Source: Pigoraptor chileana | Taxonomy: Eukaryota > Opisthokonta > Filasterea | DNA length: 25,098 bases | Direction: 5' to 3' | Assembly: GCA_943704495.1 (NCBI GenBank) | Contig: CALSCR010002762.1 | Coordinates: 8,223-33,320, forward strand | In this document: piece after piece, positions 1 through 8,300 of the stretch | How the letters are laid out: every line of letters starts with the position of its first letter | Numbering within the stretch: position 1 is the stretch's first letter | Program-made: the position numbers and the translations under genes | The notes under the pieces: generated by a model | What the model saw: the letters and a program-made list of their open reading frames with translations, nothing else | What the model was told of the DNA's origin: nothing | Databases searched by the model: none

Positions 1-1037
1 AACTGAGGTGCACGTGAATCCCTTCCCTCCGCACGATCCGCTGACGCAGATAGCGCACATAAATCCCTCCCCACATGGATTCCCCTCGCAAGGGCCAATC
101 GTCGACGATGGACTGCTTGTCGCAACCGACGTGACTGCCGTCGCCGATGTCTCCGATGCCTCCGCAGAGCTAAAAGCAGCTTCTGTGGACGTGGCATCTG
201 CCGAGGGTGCGGACGACGACGAAGTGGCAACTGAGGTGCACGTGAACCCCTTCCCTCCGCACGATCCGCTGATGCAAAGAACGCAATTGAATCCCTTCCC
301 GCATGGATTTCCCTCGCAAGGGTCCATCGTCACCGATGGGCTGCTCGTCGCAACCGACGTGACTGCCGCCGCCGATGTCTCCGATGCCTCTGCAGAGCTA
401 AACCCAGCTTCTGTGGACGTGGTATCTGCCGAGGGTGCGGACGACGACGAAGTGGCAACTGAGGTGCACGTGAATCCCTTCCCTCCGCACGATCCGCTGA
501 CGCAGAGAGCGCACATAAATCCCTCCCCACATGGATTCCCCTCGCAAGGGCCAATCGTCGACGATGGACTGCTCGTCGCAACCGACGTGAATGCCGTCGC
601 CGATGTCTCCGATACCTCCGCAGAGCTAAAAGCAGCTTCTGTGGACGTGGCATCTGCCGAGGGTGCGGACGACGACGAAGTGGCAACTGAGGTGCACGTG
701 AACCCCTTCCCTCCGCACGATCCGCTGATGCAAAGAACGCAATTGAATCCCTTCCCGCATGGATTTCCCTCGCAAGGGTCCATCGTCACCGATGGGCTGC
801 TCGTCGCAACCGACGTGACTGCCGCCGCCGATGTCTCCGATGCCTCTGCAGAGCTAAACCCAGCTTCTGTGGACGTGGTATCTGCCGAGGGTGCGGACGA
901 CGACGAAGTGGCAACTGAGGTGCATGTGAACCCCTTCCCTCCGCACAATCCGCTGACGCACAGAACGCAATTGAATCCCTCCCCACATGGATTCCCCTCG
1001 CAAGGGCCAATCGTCGACGATGGGCTGCTCGTCGCGA
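1..1037 (-). repeat. 228-bp coding tandem array (456-bp higher-order period)
   Basis: Near-identical units start at 1, 229, 457, 685 and 913, each 76 codons long, so the reading frame is kept. Each unit holds one six-cysteine repeat plus its Ser/Thr/Ala linker. Two variants alternate: one reads GPCEGNPCGEGF, the other DPCEGNPCGKGF. The true homogenised period is therefore 456 bp. The array continues to the left edge and probably beyond it. Similarity stops shortly after 1037. The fifteen repeats upstream in the protein are much more diverged, so this block expanded recently. Confidence 0.95.
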
Positions 1038-4000
1038 TCGCTGTGGGCACTGTGGTCGCCGTTGGCGCGGATGTTTCTGTCGCACTGCGTATCTCCTCAG
1101 CGGACGATGACAAATATGTCGTAGTAAGAGGCAAGCACCGATAACCAGAAGCGCAAGTCACCCCGACACAAACAGCGCAATATTCATCGACGGCACATGG
1201 ATTAGGTTCGCAAGGATATGTGGATGCGCTTGCCGACGCACTTGCCGCGGCTGTCAAACTGGCAGTGGGCGCTATGCTCGTCGACACCGACGTCGCAATC
1301 ACTTCTGTGTACGACAGCACCGTCTCTCCCAAAAGATCCGATATTTCTCCACTGGATAGCTTCTCTTGGATGGTCGCCGATACATTTTTCCAATCCGACA
1401 TCGTCAGCGTATCGTCCACAATGCCCATCACCGCGATGATGCTTCCACTCTCCAGCCCAAGCAGTCGCATCTTCGACGGAATGTGGAGCCCACCAAAGTA
1501 TCCCGCAATGTCCCCAGCACTTAGCACCGATGTCGATAGAAGGAGCTCCCACAACCGATTCAGAAAGTTCAGACGGCGCGACAAGGAGAATCCGCTAAGC
1601 TCTCCGTCCATCCGGAAGCGTGCAGCAAAGTCGGCGCTTCCAGAGGGCGTAAATACGATGCGCAACGCGGCTGATGCCCCGAGTCCTCCGTAGCCCTCCG
1701 CATGGATGACAACTGTCAAGCTCATTCCACCCACATCCTCGCTGACAACAAGTCCCATCAGTTCGGTCGATGTTGCGTTAAAGAACAGGAACGACGGCAA
1801 CTGCGACCCGTCCGTCAGCGTCGCGGTAATGGCAAAGACGTTGGCAGTATTACCGCCCTGGGAGAAGTGTGTCGACAGTGACGGTGTGACGAAAAACGCC
1901 CCGAACTGCGCACTAGTGTCATCAAACGGCACGGCAACAACCGCAGCGACAGTTGCAGTAGGGTACGCTGATGAGTATTGCGACGAAGCAGGGAATGGCA
2001 GCGTAGAGGAGAAGCCCTCGACCTCTCCGATCGATGACGGTGCCGGTGCTGCTGACGATACAACAACCGATGTGGAGCTGGTATGAGAACTGCAAATGTA
2101 GGACTTGCCGCCACACTGCCCACCTATGCACAGTATGCACTCATCGTCCCCGCACGGGTTGGGATCGCAGGGCGCGTCGCGACCTGAGGCAGATACAGAC
2201 GGCGAGGGGCTGTTCTCCATTGACGGCAGAAGTGACGACGAAGCTGAGGCTGTAGGATGAGGACTGCAAATGTATGATTCTCCCTTGCATCGTCCGCTCA
2301 TGCAGAGAATGCACTCGTCGTGCCCGCACGGGTTGGGATCGCAGGGCGACTCTGAATGGGAGGAAGACTCAGTGGAGTGCACTGAAGCAGTCGGCTCAGC
2401 CTCGCGGTATGTTGTCGACATGGCCGGAATATTAGGTCCCGACACAGTAGCAGTAGGAGACAAACTCTGCGACTGTGAGTTAGTAGCCTCGCCCACGCAC
2501 GTGTACCCATTCGCGCAGCCGGCAATGCAGTACACGCAGACTTCATTATCGCCACAAGGGTTCGGGTGGCACGGATCGGCGTTCGCAGTGGCTGTCGCCG
2601 ATGGAGCGGCGGACGTGCTCACAATCTCATCGGAATCCACACTGCTGGATGGCAGCCCCGTCGGCAGGAATCCACTTGCACTTGCAGACTGAGTACCAGC
2701 GGACACACTGGACGACGGGGTGACGCACACGTATGGAAGAGCGCATCCGGTGGTGCAAAGGGCGCAAGCATCCCCCTCCACGCATGGATTTGGCTCGCAT
2801 GGATCAAGAGTACCCGTGGTCGTGGCACTCGCAGTGGGGACCGGCGACGACACCAACGACTCAGCCGTCGGCATACAAATGAATGCGGAGCCGCAGCCAT
2901 TGTCGAGACACACGACACAGACGTGCTCCGATGTACAAGGGTCAGGGTTGCACGGGTCTTCAGCAGATGACGGTGTCGCGGTCGACGTTGGTGTCGGCTC
3001 TGCTACCTCCGAGCTGCCAGACGAGGTCGGCGCAGGTGTTGGTGAAGCAGGCAACGGCAGGCACACGTATGCACTGCCCCCACACCGTACACTTAGACAA
3101 GGCACACACTCACTGTCGACACCACATGGATTTGCGCTGCACGGATCCACCGCTGATGATGTTGGAGCCGCCGCTGCATCTGTCGAAGTTGGTCCTGGTA
3201 CCTCAGACGAAGAGGACAATTGGGCGACGCACGTGAATGCTGTCACATCGCACCCCGTCAGGCAATACACACAGGACTCGCCGAGTGCACAGGGGTTAGG
3301 ATCGCATGCATCGCCCGAGAGCGATGGTGACGCCGTGGGAGTCGCCGCAGGAGATGAGCTAGGCAGCACGTCCGTCGGCGGAGGGGTTGCATAGTCTGAG
3401 GTCGGCGCTGGGGACTGCGATGCCGTCGGAGTGGAAGACAAGGGCTCGCAGCTATACTTTCCGTCGCAGCCTGCAAAACAGAACACGCAGACTTCGGTGG
3501 GGCCGCATGGATTGGGCTCACAAGGATCATCCGACTCTGTAGGAGTGGGCGTGGACGTGGGTGCGGGTGGCGACGATGCCGAGAGGTCCGCAGTCGCCAT
3601 CGGCGAAGGCGAGGAGGCGCTTTCTGTTGGTATGCAAATGTGGCTCATACCGCAGTTCGATGAAAGGCACACGGCACATTCCTCGCTTGGGCTGCACGGA
3701 TTCGGATCGCACGGCATAGTAACAGCCGTTGGCGCTGCCGTCGGCGTCATTGCAGCGGATTCGGTTGATTCCGCAGCTGGAGTTGGAGTTGCCGAAGACG
3801 AGCTTTGAACGACGCATACATATCCGCCTGCACAGTCATCCAGACAGAACATGCACTCGCTGCCTGGCTGGCACGGGTTGGGGTCGCATGGATCACCCGA
3901 TGCGCCGGACGACGTGGCCGTCGGCGACGGTGTGGGTACCGATGTGGCCGCTGGTGTTGTTGAGGGTGATGCAGTTGCAGCAATCTGAATGCAAGAATAC

Positions 4001-4812
4001 CCGTTGCCACGGCATAGTCCACTCAAGCAGACCACACACTCCTCGTCACGTGCGCAGGGCTCCGGGTCGCATGGATCGACCAACGCCGTGGTTGGCGCTG
4101 CGGTGGCAATGAAGGGCGTAGAGAACAAAGTTGACGCTGTGGGCGTCGACTCTGAGGTCGAAAAGGCGTCAGCCTCTCCTGTCGAGGATGGCTCAGGGGC
4201 ATCCGTCGAATAGACTGCATACGAGGAGCTTGGCGGAGGGATGCAAACGTAAGGCTGAGTGCTGCACCGTCCGCTCATGCAGATGACACAGTCGCCGTCT
4301 CCGCACGGGTTGGGGTCGCACGGGCTGTCTTCCGGCACTGTGGGCGAGTGTGTCGGTGCCATGGAGATTGAGGGCGTCGCTGGCGGAACCCCCAGTGTTG
4401 TTGAAGGCCCATCGCCCACGCAAATGAAGGCACGGTCGCATTGACCACCGATACACACGACGCATAGTGACCCAGCTCCACATGGATTACCCGCGCAGAT
4501 GCCATCGTCTCCATGGTGTGACGTCGTTGTCGATGCCGTGGGCGTGGCAGCCTGTGGCGACGGCGAGTCGGTCGGCTCTGGTTGGTAAGCTTCCGACGAA
4601 CTCGATGCAAGTTCTGGCCCCGTCAGAGATATGCACGCGTAATTTGAGCCACAATTTCCCGAGAGGCAAATAACACACTCTTCGTCGGCGAGGCACGGGT
4701 TTGGATCGCAAGGATTCGTCCACGCTTTCGCGCCCAGTGGAGAAAATGTCAGCGCCAATGCCACAGCAAAGAATGCACGGAGCTTTGTCATCCTTCTCTG
4801 CGGTGGACGCAT
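1..4812 (-). CDS. Giant secreted cysteine-rich mucin-like repeat protein (3' end outside window)
   Basis: The minus frame contains no stop codon from 4848 to position 1, so at least 1604 codons lie in one exon and the gene leaves the window on the left. The first ATG is at 4812. A second in-frame ATG at 4791 gives MTKLRAFFAVALALTF; either start yields a classic signal peptide with likely cleavage after GAKA. Twenty repeats follow with the pattern C-x4-C-x(4,5)-C-x2-C-x(3,4)-C-x(5,6)-C, typically opening DPCDPNPC. They are separated by 25-60-residue Ser/Thr/Pro/Ala linkers suited to O-glycosylation. A cysteine-free insert of about 290 residues (near residues 908-1195) lies between repeats 14 and 15. 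No transmembrane segment is seen in the window. The role is inferred to be extracellular: cell coat, adhesion, theca or lorica. I do not recognise the repeat family. C-x4-C with NPC recalls EGF and follistatin N-terminal modules, but the later spacing differs. Unlike its neighbours the gene has no intron here. Confidence 0.9.
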   Translation of the reverse strand, partial: MRPPQRRMTKLRAFFAVALALTFSPLGAKAWTNPCDPNPCLADEECVICLSGNCGSNYACISLTGPELASSSSEAYQPEPTDSPSPQAATPTASTTTSHHGDDGICAGNPCGAGSLCVVCIGGQCDRAFICVGDGPSTTLGVPPATPSISMAPTHSPTVPEDSPCDPNPCGDGDCVICMSGRCSTQPYVCIPPPSSSYAVYSTDAPEPSSTGEADAFSTSESTPTASTLFSTPFIATAAPTTALVDPCDPEPCARDEECVVCLSGLCRGNGYSCIQIAATASPSTTPAATSVPTPSPTATSSGASGDPCDPNPCQPGSECMFCLDDCAGGYVCVVQSSSSATPTPAAESTESAAMTPTAAPTAVTMPCDPNPCSPSEECAVCLSSNCGMSHICIPTESASSPSPMATADLSASSPPAPTSTPTPTESDDPCEPNPCGPTEVCVFCFAGCDGKYSCEPLSSTPTASQSPAPTSDYATPPPTDVLPSSSPAATPTASPSLSGDACDPNPCALGESCVYCLTGCDVTAFTCVAQLSSSSEVPGPTSTDAAAAPTSSAVDPCSANPCGVDSECVPCLSVRCGGSAYVCLPLPASPTPAPTSSGSSEVAEPTPTSTATPSSAEDPCNPDPCTSEHVCVVCLDNGCGSAFICMPTAESLVSSPVPTASATTTGTLDPCEPNPCVEGDACALCTTGCALPYVCVTPSSSVSAGTQSASASGFLPTGLPSSSVDSDEIVSTSAAPSATATANADPCHPNPCGDNEVCVYCIAGCANGYTCVGEATNSQSQSLSPTATVSGPNIPAMSTTYREAEPTASVHSTESSSHSESPCDPNPCGHDECILCMSGRCKGESYICSPHPTASASSSLLPSMENSPSPSVSASGRDAPCDPNPCGDDECILCIGGQCGGKSYICSSHTSSTSVVVSSAAPAPSSIGEVEGFSSTLPFPASSQYSSAYPTATVAAVVAVPFDDTSAQFGAFFVTPSLSTHFSQGGNTANVFAITATLTDGSQLPSFLFFNATSTELMGLVVSEDVGGMSLTVVIHAEGYGGLGASAALRIVFTPSGSADFAARFRMDGELSGFSLSRRLNFLNRLWELLLSTSVLSAGDIAGYFGGLHIPSKMRLLGLESGSIIAVMGIVDDTLTMSDWKNVSATIQEKLSSGEISDLLGETVLSYTEVIATSVSTSIAPTASLTAAASASASASTYPCEPNPCAVDEYCAVCVGVTCASGYRCLPLTTTYLSSSAEEIRSATETSAPTATTVPTAIATSSPSSTIGPCEGNPCGEGFNCVLCVSGLCGGKGFTCTSVATSSSSAPSADTTSTEAGFSSAEASETSAAAVTSVATSSPSVTMDPCEGNPCGKGFNCVLCISGSCGGKGFTCTSVATSSSSAPSADATSTEAAFSSAEVSETSATAFTSVATSSPSSTIGPCEGNPCGEGFMCALCVSGSCGGKGFTCTSVATSSSSAPSADTTSTEAGFSSAEASETSAAAVTSVATSSPSVTMDPCEGNPCGKGFNCVLCISGSCGGKGFTCTSVATSSSSAPSADATSTEAAFSSAEASETSATAVTSVATSSPSSTIGPCEGNPCGEGFMCAICVSGSCGGKGFTCTSV
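1297..1932 (-). other. CADG (dystroglycan-type cadherin-like) plus ferredoxin-fold SEA/S6-like domain within the repeat protein
   Basis: Residues about 961-1054 (1932-1651) contain FAITATLTDGSQLPSFLFF followed by NATSTELMGL. This matches the signature of dystroglycan-type cadherin-like domains: a strand, then DGs-LPsfL-F(d/n), then a short t-l-G turn. Residues about 1061-1172 (1632-1297) read as strand-helix-strand-strand-helix-strand, with LNFLNRLWELLL as the first helix and IQEKLSSGEISDLLG as the second. Between the middle strands lies SGSIIAVMGIV, which resembles the GS(V/I)(V/I) turn where SEA domains self-cleave. Dystroglycan and the alpha/epsilon-sarcoglycans pair a CADG domain with a ferredoxin-fold domain, so the order is meaningful. 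NATS and NVSA are possible N-glycosylation sites. The assignment is by eye only. An ordinary Ig-like domain followed by an unrelated alpha/beta domain is the alternative. Confidence 0.5.
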
Positions 4813-5326
4813 GGCGGAGACACGATGAATTAAAAGATGCAGCGGTAGCTAAAGGTGGGTATGAAACTAGTTACCAGGAAGCTGTCTCGGTTATTAACCC
4901 AGCACTATTTCAATTTTTGCATCTGAAAAACAGCAAAGTTGAATAGTTGAAATCTCTGTTGGAGTGTGTGTGTTGGAGCGTGTTCGACGGGAAGGGTCTT
5001 TGCGATGCCCATTCCGGGCGACTCCAACATCAACACTCCCGTTTTGGAACTGCCGGAGTCCAATTTCGGCAGTGTTGACAGTTCCTGCCAAACACTCAGC
5101 CAATCGCGTGCGTCGATCGCCGATCATTTATCCACATAAATATGGAGTCCATACTGAATTGATAGTGAAATACATTTGGCCCCGCCCGGCCTCGAAACGG
5201 AAGCTGTCATTGGAGCTAGTCAGACGCACGAAATCCAACTCTGAAATGCGGATTGCAACGGACGCAAATTCCTGTCTGACATATGGTGGTGATCACTCGA
5301 TTGCACATGCAGACGGCAGAGACAGG
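4813..5326. other. Spacer between the repeat-protein gene and the CPSF1 3' end
   Basis: This non-coding stretch should hold the promoter and 5' untranslated region of the minus-strand repeat-protein gene and the downstream flank of CPSF1. A small odd palindrome (TATGGAGTCCATA) sits at about 5143-5155 beside an AT-rich TAAATAT. No convincing TATA box, RNA gene or additional coding exon was recognised. Confidence 0.5.
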
Positions 5327-5332
5327 TTTATT
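5327..5332 (-). terminator. Probable CPSF1 polyadenylation signal (AATAAA)
   Basis: The minus strand reads AATAAA about 40 bases after the CPSF1 stop codon, with T/G-containing sequence downstream. Position and exact hexamer make it the likely cleavage signal and imply a very short 3' untranslated region. Confidence 0.6.
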
Positions 5333-5371
5333 TGAGCAACGAATCATTGTAGGCAATGTGAAGCTCTGCCA

Positions 5372-8300
5372 CTAGAATATGCCAGACACAGTAAGCTGCA
5401 TATCGGTGATGTCTGTCAGCAGTTGGTCCACATCGCTTCCCATTTGCCTGGCAAGATCCCGCTGGTCGCGTGCCCCGAGTGTATCGTACACACAAAGCAG
5501 ATCGCCATCGGCGACGTTCTTTGCCGCGTTGTTCCGTAGCCGCGCAGATGATTTCATCAGCCTGAAATGTGATCATTTCACATCACAACAGGGGCGTGAA
5601 TATGGATAGTCCACGGATGGATATCATCAGTAACACGCTCGCGATGCTCAGGTGCCAACCACTTTGTCAACCACAAATGACTTTAGCGAAAGTTTAACAA
5701 AACAGACCGGTTGGAATTGCAATATTTACACACAAACTCATCACGAGCATAACAGACAATACCCGCAAACATCACCCTCCAACGCTTTTTCACGAAGCTG
5801 AGCATTGTGCGTCAATAAATCTGCAGTGAAACACCCACCTGTATGCCTTTGGATTGAGTCCGGCGTGTTGTGGGATGCCCGTCACTAGCTTATTTTGAAG
5901 CATCCACAGGCGGCGATAAAGCCCTTCCTCTACCGGTGCGAGCGCAATGAGCGAGCCGTCCGCAGTGCCTGGTCAGGGAAGTGAGGAGGACCAAGTCAAT
6001 GCAATGGGGGAGAGAACGGCGGGGTGGATCGCTATCAATCCTTACTTGTGCAAAGAGCACTTAGCTGGAATCGGGCAATAATATAAAAGCCAGCACAAGA
6101 CACACAACAAGACAAATTAATGAAGCTACCGATCGAGATCGTGTTGTATCGTGATGGATTGCGAGAGTCCCTAATGACACCACACAATACACACATGGTA
6201 CACACGACAAAATCAAAAGGCCTCGCGTAAGTGACGAACCAATGATGTTCACATGCACGGCCGGATTGAAGCGGCTGGCAAGGCGGGTGGAGCACGTGCC
6301 CATGCTGCCAATGTGGAAGTCGGCGGAGCGCAGGAGGCGTTGGCCACCACACGACTCGACGTCTGCAATTTTCGATGGAATGGATGCGATGGAGCGGCAC
6401 TTGTGAGTGACACGAACACAAAAACAACAACACAATTCCTGCACGCGTGAACACAACAACCACACGCACACTGCCAGCGCAACGATACTAGAACACCCAC
6501 ACACACCACACACACACCACACACTCACACACCACACACACTCACACAACAACCAACCTGCGCACACAACACCACAACTGCGCATGTGGACACACAACAG
6601 CATGCACGCGCGCACAACCGCACATGTACACACACAACACCACAAATGCACAACCCACTCTCGGGGTCGTATGAGAACACAAAGGCATTTCTGTTCGTGT
6701 CGGTCGTCAGAACGGCCAGTGACGTCCCATTGACGACAAATTGGGCGCTGACGACGGGCAAATCCTCAAAGTCCCTGCTGACATTGGTGAGCTGCCGTTG
6801 CTCCACCTGCATGGTTGGCGTTGGTGTTGGCGTTGGCGTTGAGTGAGTGGTGATTAGACGAGTACACACACACTCACGCGAGACAGGTGCCGTTTCCATT
6901 GCCATAGTCAATGCACATGGAAACTAAAGTCCACGAGCGCCCCATAGTCACGTGCTAGTCACCCACCTTGAATCGCAGGAGCACAATGCTCTTCTGGATA
7001 TCGGCGGCGACGAGAAAGTTCTTCACACTGACAAGCGACGACATGTAGATCTGTGTGTCGACAAAGGCCACGCCGACCAGAGACTCCTTGTTCTGGAAGT
7101 CGTAGATCAAAATCTGAATACCAACAAAACACAACAAAACACACCCGATTTTCGCAAAAAGAAAAAAGATTCTCAAGTCAGTGTCTTATGCTCTCATGGT
7201 CTCCACAGGTTTTCGTATGAGAGAAAAGATGCCCACGTTGAACAATGATTAATCTATTCATGTGGCAACCACAACACCGCCACCGCACGCACCAACACCG
7301 GCATTGTCATGAATCACAGCAACGGCCACGCACAACTATGCAGACTTATACAAGGACAAAGCAAAGTGGGGCCATGAATCAGGACGGAGAGACGTAGGAT
7401 TCAAGTTGTTGTTGTTGTTGTGTCTTGGCGCTTGCCCACGGACTCCAACCAGGGGAGAGAGAGGGAGAGAGAGAGAGAGCGCGCGAGAGAGAGAGAGGAG
7501 AGAGAGAGAGCGAGAGAGAGAGTGTGAACCCGCTCCCGCGAAGCACGTGAGGCGACTGACCTTCTGTCCAATGGCGGCGGCAATGTAGCCCTTGAGCTCG
7601 GCGAGTGCGGTCACGGGACCCTTCTGCGCCTCGTCAAAGAGGACTTTGAGACGTCGGTCTGACGTCGGATTGTCGGGGTCGGGGACGACTTCAACCACAT
7701 CGAAAATGACAATCTGTGCGGCATGCGGGTGTGCAAGTGAAATCACGTGAGTGCTTGACGTCAGAGACACCACGATGAACACGAGCGTCACCACACCGCG
7801 CAGAATGCTGTCATGGACGCCCAATGACGCCACCCATAGTGGGGAATATTGCTTACTGCCGACTGACCCACAAACCAATACTGAGTATGAACATAGTTAG
7901 CACGCGCTTTTGCGCTGACTGTACATCCACTCATGCCGCATTACCGGACATCCTAACCAATCCCTATGATGTCGCGATCAGACACAACACAGCACATCTC
8001 CATGACACTTTGGATCTCGCTCTCGCCTTCTCGCTCTCTCTCTCTCCTCTTCATTCCCTCTCGCCCTCTCATCCATTTCTCATGCTCGCCCAATCACTAA
8101 TGCACTGTTAACAACAATCCCAATCAACCATCACGAGTTGGCATTACAGTTAACACGCCAGTGTGACTCACGCGGCCACGTGATGTGACGTCCTCGCCGT
8201 GTACGTTGATCGTTCCCGCCAAAATGTACGGCTTCAACCCACTGACTGTCTCCGTACTCTTCAGATTCGCAACGACGCACGATGCAACGCGCTCGAAAGG

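Noticed and set aside
8-1144. 378-codon plus-strand reading frame with HVNPFPPHDPL repeats
   Set aside because: It is the antisense of the cysteine-rich gene. The minus frame is open for 4.8 kb, begins with a signal peptide and keeps six cysteines per repeat, which the plus frame does not explain.
2270-4444. Series of plus-strand frames with repeated HGFGSHG-like motifs
   Set aside because: They are antisense shadows of the same cysteine-rich repeats and are interrupted, whereas the minus frame is not.
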